Below, piece by piece: positions 1-6,349 of a DNA stretch of 25,070 bases; positions within the stretch are counted from its first letter, which is position 1, and the number at the start of each line of letters is the position of its first letter. The DNA lies in the IMG/VR virus record IMGVR_UViG_3300017738_000034, positions 1 to 25,070 of that record; one strand, given 5' to 3'. The position numbers were made by a program, and so were the translations under genes. The notes below the pieces were generated by a model, which did no database searches, was not told the DNA's origin, and saw only the letters and a list, made by a program, of their open reading frames with translations. This DNA is from a virus.

Positions 1-1
1 G

Positions 2-190
2 ATCGAAGACTATTTCTTACAAGCTACTTTTTATTCATATGCATTCTATGAGAGAACTGGTAAGTTAATAGAGAATATAAAAATCCTTGTGTGCGTCAGA
101 GATGGTCAAATACAGGTGTTTGAGAAAAATGTTAAGGATTACATCAAAAAACTTGACAATCGTATTAAAGAGTACTATAATCAATCCTAA
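2..190 (+). CDS. C-terminal end of a PD-(D/E)XK exonuclease-like protein (partial)
   Basis: Open from the first bases to a TAA at 188-190, giving the last 62 residues of a gene that starts outside the window. The segment begins EDYFLQATFYSYAFYERTG and continues with a hydrophobic strand (IKILVCV) followed by DGQIQVFEKN and a basic, tyrosine-rich helix. This order (Q-x-x-x-Y-x-x-x-x-x-x-T-G, a strand, then a helix) is what I know from the C-terminal part of phage RecB/lambda-exonuclease-like PD-(D/E)XK nucleases, where the Q belongs to the fourth conserved motif. The catalytic D/E/K residues would lie upstream, so activity cannot be judged. The next gene starts 10 nt downstream and is probably co-transcribed. 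Confidence 0.6.
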   Translation: MEDYFLQATFYSYAFYERTGKLIENIKILVCVRDGQIQVFEKNVKDYIKKLDNRIKEYYNQS

Positions 191-199
191 AGGTGTATT

Positions 200-1429
200 A
201 TGAGTTTATTTGCAGAACATGAGTTTGAAAATTACGAAGAGTCTAAACCTAAAAAACTATCTCAAGATGATTTAGAACATGGAGCAAAACTTTACATAGA
301 TTATTTTTCAGATGTTGAGAATATAGAAAAACATTCTAAAAAAGTTAAATTAGAAAGAATGGGGATGAGGAAAAATGAGTTAGGTAACGCTATACAAGAT
401 GAGAGTCTTACTTATCAAGGTGATTTTTTTGATGATTATAATATCCATCCAAAGGATATGGTTTTTGATATTTCATGTATTCATGATGTTACTGAGAATA
501 AAGAGAATGATAAAAGAAGTTTTAAGTATCATGTTGAGGATTTTAACAGGGGTTTAGATATCGTATCTTCGCATACTAATAAAGATAGTGTGCCAGGCAA
601 AACTTTAAAATGGATCGTTGAAGAAAAAACTACTGGTAAAATTGTTGGATTTATTCGATTCGCATCACCTCTAATGAATTCTAAGCCAAGAAACTTGAGA
701 CTCGGTAAACCCCCAGAAATGGTTTCTTTCAACAAACACGCTATAATGGGTTTTGTTATAGTCCCAGTTCAACCGTTCGGGTATAATTATGCAGGTGGTA
801 AACTTTTAACTCTTTTATGTTGTTCTCATTATGCTAGAGAATTTTTAAACAAAAAATATGAAGGTTGTAACATATGCAGTTTTGAAACAACTTCTCTTTA
901 TGGTAGTGCTAAGGCTCAATCACAGTATGATGGTATGAAACCTTTTATCAAGTATTATGGTTTAACGGAATCAAAAATGCCGCCATTTTTACCTGACGAA
1001 ATTTTCAACGATTATTATAATAATATTTTCAGCAAAGCTTTTGAGAAAGACCCTGTTGATAAAAAAAGTTCCAATAGACTTTTGAAAAGAAATAATTATG
1101 TTATAAGTTATATAAAGAAAAATCTAGAAGATGGAAAACTGAAAAATGAGTTTATCTCTTCAATTAATAAAGCTATTTCTATGACACAAAAGAAAAGGTT
1201 TTATATAAGTGACTATGGTTTCGAAAACTCCAGAGAAGTTATTCTAGGAGAACAAACAGAATTGATACCAAGTAAACAAAACTATCACAAATTTGAATTA
1301 GATTATATGATTGATTGGTGGAAAAACAAAGCTACCAATAGGTATGAAAAATTAAAAAAAGACGGCCGACTTAGGCACGAACTTGAACTTTGGAATAGTG
1401 ACGAAATTAACTTCGACATTATAAGATGA
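200..1429 (+). CDS. DUF4338/DruA-like protein
   Basis: Protein of 409 residues. The ATG is preceded by AAAGGTG at good spacing. A central part (about residues 140-265) reads GKIVGFIRFASP, a polar loop, then a hydrophobic strand (IMGFVIVPVQPFGYN), a helix with LLTLLCCSHYAREF, and the pair FETTSLYGSAK / YYGLTESKMPPFLP. This pattern (a 'VG.I.F.SP' strand, a 'VP.QPFG.N..GGKLL' turn, an 'ETTS.YG.S.QY.GM' segment) resembles DUF4338, the GNAT-like domain of Druantia protein DruA. Phage homologues of unknown function exist. The N-terminus is acidic and probably disordered. The C-terminus is lysine-rich and helical. The stop overlaps the sequence upstream of gene 33. I am fairly sure it is a real gene, moderately sure of the family, and have no evidence for a reaction. 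Confidence 0.6.
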   Translation: MSLFAEHEFENYEESKPKKLSQDDLEHGAKLYIDYFSDVENIEKHSKKVKLERMGMRKNELGNAIQDESLTYQGDFFDDYNIHPKDMVFDISCIHDVTENKENDKRSFKYHVEDFNRGLDIVSSHTNKDSVPGKTLKWIVEEKTTGKIVGFIRFASPLMNSKPRNLRLGKPPEMVSFNKHAIMGFVIVPVQPFGYNYAGGKLLTLLCCSHYAREFLNKKYEGCNICSFETTSLYGSAKAQSQYDGMKPFIKYYGLTESKMPPFLPDEIFNDYYNNIFSKAFEKDPVDKKSSNRLLKRNNYVISYIKKNLEDGKLKNEFISSINKAISMTQKKRFYISDYGFENSREVILGEQTELIPSKQNYHKFELDYMIDWWKNKATNRYEKLKKDGRLRHELELWNSDEINFDIIR

Positions 1430-1449
1430 TTAATAAAAAAGGTGGTAAA

Positions 1450-1683
1450 ATGCGACAGAACAAAACCCTTCAAGAAAACATGGAAGACTTCTTCCAAGAG
1501 ATTGAAAATCGAGTATACCAACATGACATCGGGTGGTTAGAAGCTATCCTAGAATACTGTGAAGATACAGGACTAGAACCAGATAGGGTATCTAAATTAG
1601 TATCCCCAAACTTAAAAAGTAAATTGGAATTAGAGGCAAAGAGTTTAAACTTTATTAAGAAGAGTTCTAAACTGCCTGTATGA
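1450..1683 (+). CDS. 33: gp33-like late transcription co-activator
   Basis: Protein of 77 residues. An in-frame ATG exists at 1426, but the ATG at 1450 has AAGGTGG about 5 nt upstream and fits the family length better. The core (MEDFFQEIENRVYQHDIGWLEAILEYCEDTGLEPDRVSKLVSPNLKSKLELEA, residues about 10-62) follows T4 gp33: 'EE..MSYLEA...FLEEN.IPE..FAKFIP..I.EKI..EA'. In T4, gp33 binds the RNA polymerase beta flap and, through its hydrophobic C-terminus, the sliding clamp gp45, and so activates gp55-dependent late promoters. Its place just before genes 59 and 32 is the T4 order, which strongly supports the call. The last four bases overlap the start of gene 59 (ATGA), so translation is probably coupled. 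The clamp-binding tail here is short (FIKKSSKLPV) and differs from T4. Confidence 0.8.
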   Translation: MRQNKTLQENMEDFFQEIENRVYQHDIGWLEAILEYCEDTGLEPDRVSKLVSPNLKSKLELEAKSLNFIKKSSKLPV

Positions 1684-2309
1684 TTGAAGAAAATAAGTAC
1701 CGAAACCTAGAAAAATATTTCAAACTCTACCATTCGTTGAGATTACACTTCACTACAAACTATTGTTTTTTTAAGTATAAGGGTAAGACACGAAAGTTTG
1801 GAGATATTGACCAGAAAAGAGGGAAGAACTTCATATTCAGACTTGAAAAAAGGTATGGTGATGAGTTCGCAAATTTCCTTGTATGTATGTTCACACACTA
1901 TGAAAAAAACAATTTTAGATTAGACCAATTTATTGGAGTTGAGAATGATAAAATATACGGTCAATGGAGATCAAGGTTAGGTTCTTTACCGTATCATTTC
2001 GAACAAGATTTGTATTTTCTAAAAGATTTGAATGTTTCTTTCAATGATATGTTTAAGTGTTCTATTATTAAGAATGGTGTTAAGTCTAAATCACACCCAT
2101 TGATTTTAAAGCACTACATCAAAGATGACATCTGTTTAGAGACTTTGATTATAATGGACATTGTTTTAGGGTATTTCCAACACTGGGACAAGAGTATGGA
2201 AAATGATTTTATGTGGAAAGAGTTACACTTCAAGATAAAGAAGTATAAGCCATTCTTATCCATATCAAAAGAGAAGTATAAAAAAATATTAAAAAAAGTT
2301 TTTGTTTAG
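1680..2309 (+). CDS. 59: gp59-like replicative helicase loader
   Basis: Protein of 209 residues, close to T4 gp59 (217). Similar segments in the same order include YKLYHSLRLHF...N near the N-terminus, RFGDID.KRGK..IFRLEKRYGDEFANFLV (T4 'YQKRRDKYFFQKLSEKYKLKELALIFISNLV'), GQWRSRLGSLPYHFEQDLYFL (T4 'YREYIGRLKQIKFKFEEDIRNIYYF'), FNDMFKCS...HPLILKHYIKDDICLETLIIMDIVLGYFQHWDK and the C-terminal F-W-x-E-x-x-x-K-I-K-x-Y-K-x-x-L. gp59 is an all-helical protein that binds forked DNA, gp32 and gp41, and loads helicase onto gp32-covered strands. The start overlaps the gp33 stop by 4 bases and has no clear Shine-Dalgarno, which fits translational coupling. Confidence 0.85.
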   Translation: MIEENKYRNLEKYFKLYHSLRLHFTTNYCFFKYKGKTRKFGDIDQKRGKNFIFRLEKRYGDEFANFLVCMFTHYEKNNFRLDQFIGVENDKIYGQWRSRLGSLPYHFEQDLYFLKDLNVSFNDMFKCSIIKNGVKSKSHPLILKHYIKDDICLETLIIMDIVLGYFQHWDKSMENDFMWKELHFKIKKYKPFLSISKEKYKKILKKVFV

Positions 2310-2311
2310 TA

Positions 2312-2340
2312 TTGACGAATCACAAATTATGTGTTATTAT
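2312..2340 (+). promoter_or_regulatory. Promoter of gene 32
   Basis: TTGACG (2312-2317), a 17-nt spacer, and TATTAT (2335-2340) preceded by TGT (extended -10). It begins 2 nt after the gene 59 stop. The predicted leader is only about 28 nt, AU-rich, with AAGGAG at 2359-2364. In T4 the gp32 protein represses its own mRNA through an unstructured AU-rich operator, and this leader could work that way (inference). The 13-mer ATGTGTTATTATA around the -10 is repeated at the promoter at 10261-10289. Confidence 0.75.
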
Positions 2341-2374
2341 AGATGTAGCACGATTTCTAAGGAGAAATAAAATT

Positions 2375-3250
2375 ATGAGTTTTGCAAGTTTAAAGAAAAA
2401 AAGAAAAAGTAACTTTGATAAATTGAAATCACAACTTGAAACGATTTCAACAAAAGGTGGAAATACCGAAGAAGAGTATTGGAAACCTGTATTTGATCAA
2501 GATGCTGGAATTGGGTCGGCCGTGATTCGATTCCTACCATCAAAAGATAGTGATGAACTTCCTTGGGTTAAGGTTTTCTCTCACTACTTTCAAGGGCCGG
2601 GCGGATGGTATATTGAAAAGTCCTTGACCACCATTGGTCAAAAAGATCCAGTGTATGAGTTCAATGGGACTCTATACAATTCTGGTGATGAAGCATTGAA
2701 GGCGCAGGGTAGAAAACAAAAACGAAACGTTTCTTATTATGCAAACATCTATGTTGTAAAAGACCCTGCAAACCCTCAGAATGAAGGGAAAACTTTCTTG
2801 TATAAGTTTGGAACAACAATCTTCAATAAGATTACAGAAGCAATTTCACCTAAGTTTGAAGATGAAGATGCAATTGATCCATTTGATATGTGGTCGGGTG
2901 CTAATTTCAAAATCAGAATGAAAATGAAAGGCGATTATCTAAACTATGATGATTCAGCTTTCGATAGAACTACTGCTTTACACGATGATGAGGATTTTCT
3001 AGAGAAAGTTTACAATGAGATAAAACCTTTATCAAATTTCACTTCTGTTGAATCTTTCAAAACATATGACCAACTTAAAGCTAGACTTGATAAAGTTTTA
3101 GGTAGAGGTCAAACAACAAATAGAAATAATGACGCAACACAGGTAGTTGAAGTTGAAGATGTTCAAGTCTCTTCATCATCGGAAACAGTTGAAGAAGTGG
3201 TGTCTGATCCAGATGATGCTTTAGCTCTGTTCGAACAACTATCACAATAA
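2375..3250 (+). CDS. 32: gp32-like single-stranded DNA-binding protein, without cysteines
   Basis: Protein of 291 residues from the ATG at 2375. An upstream in-frame ATG at 2312 lies inside the promoter and is rejected. Clear T4 gp32 landmarks include an N-terminal KRKS (the LAST motif for cooperative binding), AVIRFLPSK, GGWYIEKS, a YYANIYVVKDPANPQNEGK segment (T4 'YWANILVVKDPAAPENEGK'), FKYDFGTTIFNKI-type residues, SGANFKIRMK, YDDSAFD, and an acidic C-terminal tail after about residue 240. It covers single strands during replication, recombination and repair and recruits gp59 and other partners through the tail. The odd point is that the T4 zinc site (H64, C77, C87, C90; segment CPVCQYISKNDLYN) is replaced by DPVYEFNGTLYN, and the whole protein has no cysteine. 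The family is certain; zinc binding is very unlikely. Confidence 0.95.
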   Translation: MSFASLKKKRKSNFDKLKSQLETISTKGGNTEEEYWKPVFDQDAGIGSAVIRFLPSKDSDELPWVKVFSHYFQGPGGWYIEKSLTTIGQKDPVYEFNGTLYNSGDEALKAQGRKQKRNVSYYANIYVVKDPANPQNEGKTFLYKFGTTIFNKITEAISPKFEDEDAIDPFDMWSGANFKIRMKMKGDYLNYDDSAFDRTTALHDDEDFLEKVYNEIKPLSNFTSVESFKTYDQLKARLDKVLGRGQTTNRNNDATQVVEVEDVQVSSSSETVEEVVSDPDDALALFEQLSQ

Positions 3251-3259
3251 ACTCATAAT

Positions 3260-3284
3260 GGGAGTGGGGTTTATCCCCACTCCT
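3260..3284 (+). terminator. Hairpin after gene 32
   Basis: GGAGTGGGG (3261-3269) pairs perfectly with CCCCACTCC (3275-3283) around a TTTAT loop, with a G-U pair adding a tenth step. It sits 10 nt after the gene 32 stop. There is no U-run after it, so it may act as an mRNA-stabilising hairpin or an attenuator rather than a full terminator. The 3' arm leads directly into a TAAATACTATT late-promoter-like motif. Confidence 0.6.
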
Positions 3285-3294
3285 AAATACTATT
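3282..3294 (+). promoter_or_regulatory. T4-type late promoter-like motif before the gene at 3295
   Basis: CCTAAATACTATT ends directly at the ATG at 3295. It matches the T4 late consensus TATAAATACTATT in 11 of 13 positions. T4 late transcription starts about 6 nt after the last A of TATAAATA, which would place the start at the ATG itself. No Shine-Dalgarno is visible. A phage gp33 is encoded in this window, so late promoters are expected. Confidence 0.45.
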
Positions 3295-3522
3295 ATGAAA
3301 CCTATATTATTATTAGAACGATATGTCGATCAAAATGAAACAGTAGTTTTACCGTTCAATATATTAAATCAATATGTTATAGAAGTTTTTTTAGACGATG
3401 ATAACCAAACACCTGTAGAAAATGTCTATGTTCAAGGTAATAAACTCTATTTTAGAAAGTTTTATGATTTATATTCATATCCAACTAAAGTTTGTATAAA
3501 ATATATAACCAAGGATTTTTGA
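3295..3522 (+). CDS. Hypothetical protein, 75 aa
   Basis: Not recognised. The protein is rich in beta-branched and aromatic residues (ILLLERYVDQNETVVLPF; YVIEVFLDDDN; NKLYFRKFYDLYSYPTKVCIKY), suggesting an all-beta fold of the kind seen in small virion or neck proteins. It has no membrane segment. There is no Shine-Dalgarno; the late-type motif CCTAAATACTATT touches the ATG, so it could be read from a leaderless late transcript. Its stop TGA shares one base with the next ATG (TGATG). Confidence 0.7.
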   Translation: MKPILLLERYVDQNETVVLPFNILNQYVIEVFLDDDNQTPVENVYVQGNKLYFRKFYDLYSYPTKVCIKYITKDF

Positions 3523-3902
3523 TGGGAGATTCTAGTGACAATCTTTCAGAAGAAGTTCAACAGTTGGAAAAAGAACTTGTTGATCATATAATTCAAAATA
3601 TTGAAAATCTAAAAATAGATGTTAACATTACAGAAACTAAAGTTACAAGTCAAGGTAAGTTTAAAAAATATATTGAGGAACATCCTAGGCTTCAGATAAA
3701 GTATGAAATACACTATTTGGAAGAAAGTTTAAGCATAGACCCTATAGATAAAAAAATACTTTACAGGAATGATAAAATAGGTTATAATATTATAGAGATA
3801 TCAAACGTTCATTATATTAAATTGAGAATGTCAATCATAAGTAGAAAAAAGTATTTTGAGATGATTGATAAAAAGAAAATGTTACAAGAAATATTGAAGT
3901 AG
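3522..3902 (+). CDS. Hypothetical protein, 126 aa
   Basis: Not recognised. The start at 3522 is preferred over an upstream in-frame ATG at 3492 because AAGGA lies at 3511-3515 and the ATG overlaps the previous stop (TGATG). The N-terminus is acidic (SSDNLSEEVQQLEKELVDHI), followed by alternating strands (LKIDVNITETKVTSQGKF; LQIKYEIHYLEESLSI; YNIIEISNVHYIKLRMSII) and a lysine-rich tail. It looks like a small soluble alpha/beta protein in an operon with its neighbours. Confidence 0.7.
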   Translation: MGDSSDNLSEEVQQLEKELVDHIIQNIENLKIDVNITETKVTSQGKFKKYIEEHPRLQIKYEIHYLEESLSIDPIDKKILYRNDKIGYNIIEISNVHYIKLRMSIISRKKYFEMIDKKKMLQEILK

Positions 3903-3911
3903 GAGTTCATT

Positions 3912-4037
3912 GTGCCAGTTAAAATCAGTTATACATATTGTGATTGGTCTGATAGAGAAGAAGTAAGGAAGCAAATCAATAAATGTAAATCAGAAAAACA
4001 TGATGTTAAATTGAAAGAGAAAGAAAATGTCAAATGA
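3912..4037 (+). CDS. Small hypothetical protein, 41 aa, GTG start
   Basis: GTG at 3912 with TAGGAG 6-7 nt upstream opens a 41-residue frame: a short hydrophobic/aromatic start (PVKISYTYCDWSDREEVRKQ) and a strongly basic/acidic tail ending in KEKENVK. It fills an otherwise empty gap between two genes and overlaps the next start by 11 nt, as its neighbours do. Function unknown. The good ribosome binding site and the fit into the operon are the only support. Confidence 0.5.
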   Translation: MPVKISYTYCDWSDREEVRKQINKCKSEKHDVKLKEKENVK

Positions 4038-4458
4038 TAAGGTTATTGATTTCTTAAAAAATAAACTTTTAAATGATTTTAATAACCATTTAAATTTGGA
4101 AAATAAGTTTATTGTCGAATTGGGTAAATTGGAAAGGTTGAAACTGACCAATACAAAACAATATAAGGACATGGTTAGAATTAAAACAACGCAAAGTTAT
4201 TTTGTAGCTTATCTTTATAGAATAATAGAGTCATACGGTTCCGATGTTGAATGTTTAGTTCAAGATTTCTCCATAACTAGGAGTAAAATAAAAGGTAAAA
4301 TTCAACTATGGAAAAAAACAGATTTTAAAAATATAAGAAAAATGAGAAAAGATATAGGTGACAGTGGTGTCAATTTAATGAAAAATAGTGTTGAAGAAAC
4401 TATTTCTAAAATAGATTTTTACATAGAAAATCTAAAAAAACTTGTAAAGGAATTGTGA
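4027..4458 (+). CDS. Hypothetical helical protein, 143 aa
   Basis: Not recognised. Almost entirely helical and very lysine-rich, with heptad-like stretches (FLKNKLLNDFNNHLNLENKF; VEETISKIDFYIENLKKLVKEL at the C-terminus) suggesting a coiled coil. A purine-rich GAAAGAGAAAG lies just before the ATG. The last three codons overlap the start of the next gene (GTGATG), so the two are probably coupled. Confidence 0.7.
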   Translation: MSNDKVIDFLKNKLLNDFNNHLNLENKFIVELGKLERLKLTNTKQYKDMVRIKTTQSYFVAYLYRIIESYGSDVECLVQDFSITRSKIKGKIQLWKKTDFKNIRKMRKDIGDSGVNLMKNSVEETISKIDFYIENLKKLVKEL

Positions 4459-4652
4459 TGGAATTGAATTTAATTAGTTTATTTGTAGTTATATATTTAG
4501 CAATGTTAGCTAGTGATTTTACTTTTTTCCTATTCAATATTATAATGCAATATTATAAAATGAGAAATTCTAGAAAACAAATGGATATCTTGAAAAAAAA
4601 TCTAGAAGAGATTTATAGTAAAAATAAGAAAAATGATGGAGGCAAGAAATGA
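4458..4652 (+). CDS. Small single-pass membrane protein, 64 aa
   Basis: Residues about 3-30 (LNLISLFVVIYLAMLASDF, then TFFLFNIIMQYY) form a hydrophobic segment long enough for one, possibly two, membrane passes. The rest is a charged coiled-coil-like tail (KMRNSRKQMDILKKNLEEIYSKNKK). The ATG at 4458 overlaps the previous stop; a GTG directly before it is also possible. The overlap with the following gene is 4 bases (ATGATAAG region). Function unknown; membrane location is inferred from hydropathy by eye. Confidence 0.65.
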   Translation: MELNLISLFVVIYLAMLASDFTFFLFNIIMQYYKMRNSRKQMDILKKNLEEIYSKNKKNDGGKK

Positions 4653-5029
4653 TAAGTAATTGTGAAACTTGTGGTGTTGAATTTCAAAATGGTGATTTCG
4701 TATCAGGTAAACAATATTATTCATGTTCCCGATGTAGACAATATAATAGAAAAACTAATGGTTACACGCCATTTGAATTTCTAAGATCTTTGAAAGCTAA
4801 GATGAGAGATTCCAAATTAGTTAATCGAATTTGGGAAAAGATTCATCATACAGTTTTAGATGTTTCTGGTGGGAATGTTTTTGAACTTTCTTGTTATAAA
4901 GAAAAAGATTTTGATAAAATGATTTCCCTTCAAAATAAAAATAGGGACTATTATAAAGAATTTAATAGTCATACGGAAAAGGTTAATGTAAAAGACCAGA
5001 CATATTATTGGACGGTTTACTACAAATAA
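4649..5029 (+). CDS. Zinc-ribbon-like hypothetical protein, 126 aa
   Basis: The N-terminus carries two cysteine pairs, C5-x-x-C8 and C26-x-x-C29, spaced as in a zinc ribbon. After it come a basic stretch (RQYNRKTNGYTPFEFLRSLKAKMRDSK) and a C-terminal alpha/beta part with a single extra Cys. The arrangement resembles small phage or plasmid zinc-binding proteins, possibly nucleic-acid binding, but I cannot name a family. GGAGGCAAGAAATG gives a good ribosome binding site. Confidence 0.7.
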   Translation: MISNCETCGVEFQNGDFVSGKQYYSCSRCRQYNRKTNGYTPFEFLRSLKAKMRDSKLVNRIWEKIHHTVLDVSGGNVFELSCYKEKDFDKMISLQNKNRDYYKEFNSHTEKVNVKDQTYYWTVYYK

Positions 5030-5037
5030 GGTTTAGA

Positions 5038-5277
5038 ATGTCTGAGAAAGATGACAATATATATGTTTATGTCCATTTTCTAGATATGGGCCCATCAAAT
5101 TCCCCTAGAGCGAATATGTTAATGATTGAAAGGGAAGATATTATTGAGATGTTTGAACAATCAACTCGAAGTGAACAGATGGCTTATGAACTTTCTGGAG
5201 GCAATCCTGATGAGTTTTTTCCTATGGATGGAATATCAGATGAACAAGAATCTACTTACATTTTATTTAAGGTATAG
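5038..5277 (+). CDS. Hypothetical acidic protein, 79 aa
   Basis: Not recognised. An in-frame ATG at 5008 lies inside the previous gene; the ATG at 5038 has AAGG upstream and follows the previous stop by 8 nt. The protein is acidic (EREDIIEMFEQSTRSEQM; GGNPDEFFPMDGISDEQES) with a first strand (NIYVYVHFLDMG) and a last strand (TYILFKV). No motif of known function is visible. Confidence 0.65.
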   Translation: MSEKDDNIYVYVHFLDMGPSNSPRANMLMIEREDIIEMFEQSTRSEQMAYELSGGNPDEFFPMDGISDEQESTYILFKV

Positions 5278-5280
5278 TTA

Positions 5281-5484
5281 ATGATTTTAAAACTGGGAAA
5301 AACTGATGTTGGTCAATTATTTGTTGAGTGTTCAACTCCAATAGTTGGTTGTGAAGAATGTTTTGTATTAATTCATAAATCAGATGGTATTGCTGGGGAT
5401 TCTGTAATTTTAGGTCAATATAGAAATTTAAAAGAAGTTAAAGAAGCAGCAAATAAATTTCTGGAAGAGGAGATTCCGTTCTAA
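5281..5484 (+). CDS. Hypothetical protein, 67 aa
   Basis: Not recognised. Begins with beta strands (ILKLGKTDVGQLFVECS; CEECFVLIHKSDG) and ends in a helix (NLKEVKEAANKFLEEEIPF). Three cysteines (C18, C24 and C27 by my count) could form a small metal or redox site but have no clear CxxC partner pair elsewhere. AAGGT lies about 9 nt before the ATG. The stop shares one base with the next ATG (TAATG). Confidence 0.65.
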   Translation: MILKLGKTDVGQLFVECSTPIVGCEECFVLIHKSDGIAGDSVILGQYRNLKEVKEAANKFLEEEIPF

Positions 5485-5720
5485 TGGAAACTTTTATACA
5501 GTATTATATTTTGAATATTGTCATTTGGGGGTTATTTCTCAGGTGGCAACTTTTTATAAAACAAGATATCAGAAATGATATGATGGAAAGATTAGAAATG
5601 TCAGGTGAAGAAATTGACAAAGCTTTGTTCCAAAATTGGATAGTCTTGACTTTATTCTGGTGGTTCACTATAATAATGGTTGTAGTTTATACAATTAAAA
5701 TGAAATGGGATAATTGGTAA
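5484..5720 (+). CDS. Two-pass membrane protein, 78 aa
   Basis: Two hydrophobic segments (about residues 5-22, IQYYILNIVIWGLFLRW, and about 50-70, WIVLTLFWWFTIIMVVVY) flank a charged middle (KQDIRNDMMERLEMSGEEIDKALF). Tryptophan-rich ends are typical of interfacial residues. It could act at the envelope, for example in lysis control or superinfection exclusion, but nothing specific supports either. One-base overlaps with both neighbours show it is part of a tight operon. Confidence 0.65.
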   Translation: METFIQYYILNIVIWGLFLRWQLFIKQDIRNDMMERLEMSGEEIDKALFQNWIVLTLFWWFTIIMVVVYTIKMKWDNW

Positions 5721-6337
5721 TGTTAAAAACTTGTTGTGAGTTAATGCAGAAAGCATATCAACTCAATTGGATAACGTCAAGAGATGGTAATATATCTGTC
5801 AGGAATAGAGACAGGGAACACTTCTGGATCACTCCTAGTGGTATCAGAAAACCTATGCTAGACCCAGATATGTGGAAGAAGGTCTCTCTCTATAAAGATA
5901 ACGATAAATTTGTAACTTTAGAACATACAAATCTATCATCTAATTTGGAACCTTCTGGTGAGACTCCACTTCATTACGGTATTCAGAAAAATATATCAGG
6001 GTATTGTAGTAGAGTAGTTGTTCACTTCCACCCAACTTATATTGTAGCTGCGCTTCATAAGGGTATAGAATTAGATAAACTTGTTCTACAGTTTCCAGAG
6101 TTGGGGAGATATACAAAGGTTGGAAAGTCTGTTCCAGATGTACCACCGATATCTCAGGAATTGGCAGATAGATGTCACGAAAATTTAGGCCTAAAGGGTG
6201 ATGGTTCTTTAGAATGTGATATTGTAGGTATTAAAGGTCATGGGGTTGTTTCTATTGCAGAGACCCCTTGGGAATCGTTCGAACACATTGAAAGACTAGA
6301 ACATATTTGTAAGATTGTATTAGTTGGTGGTGTGTGA
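5720..6337 (+). CDS. Class II aldolase/adducin-family protein
   Basis: Protein of 205 residues, the usual length of L-fuculose-phosphate-type aldolases (about 210). The ATG at 5720 overlaps the previous stop by one base and is chosen over a TTG at 5714. Family motifs in order: RDGNISVR (residues 21-28), TPSGIRK (38-44), PSGETPLHYGIQK (78-90) with the proton-donor Glu at 81, VVHFHP (100-105) giving zinc ligands H102 and H104, and KGHGVVS with the third ligand H174. Family members cleave sugar 1-phosphates to DHAP plus an aldehyde, or are epimerases or decarboxylases. The substrate cannot be read from sequence. All metal ligands are kept, so it is probably active. A cytoplasmic sugar or aldehyde enzyme directly before a Mom-like gene is an unusual pairing. 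Confidence 0.85.
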   Translation: MLKTCCELMQKAYQLNWITSRDGNISVRNRDREHFWITPSGIRKPMLDPDMWKKVSLYKDNDKFVTLEHTNLSSNLEPSGETPLHYGIQKNISGYCSRVVVHFHPTYIVAALHKGIELDKLVLQFPELGRYTKVGKSVPDVPPISQELADRCHENLGLKGDGSLECDIVGIKGHGVVSIAETPWESFEHIERLEHICKIVLVGGV

Positions 6338-6343
6338 TATAAT
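6315..6343 (+). promoter_or_regulatory. Candidate promoter for the Mom-like gene
   Basis: TTGTAT (6315-6320), a 17-nt spacer, and a perfect TATAAT (6338-6343) preceded by TGA (extended -10). It overlaps the end of the aldolase-like gene. Transcription would start near 6350, the A of the next ATG, so the message would be leaderless. No Shine-Dalgarno is present before that ATG. TATAATATTATT also loosely resembles the late consensus. Confidence 0.45.
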
Positions 6344-6349
6344 ATTATT

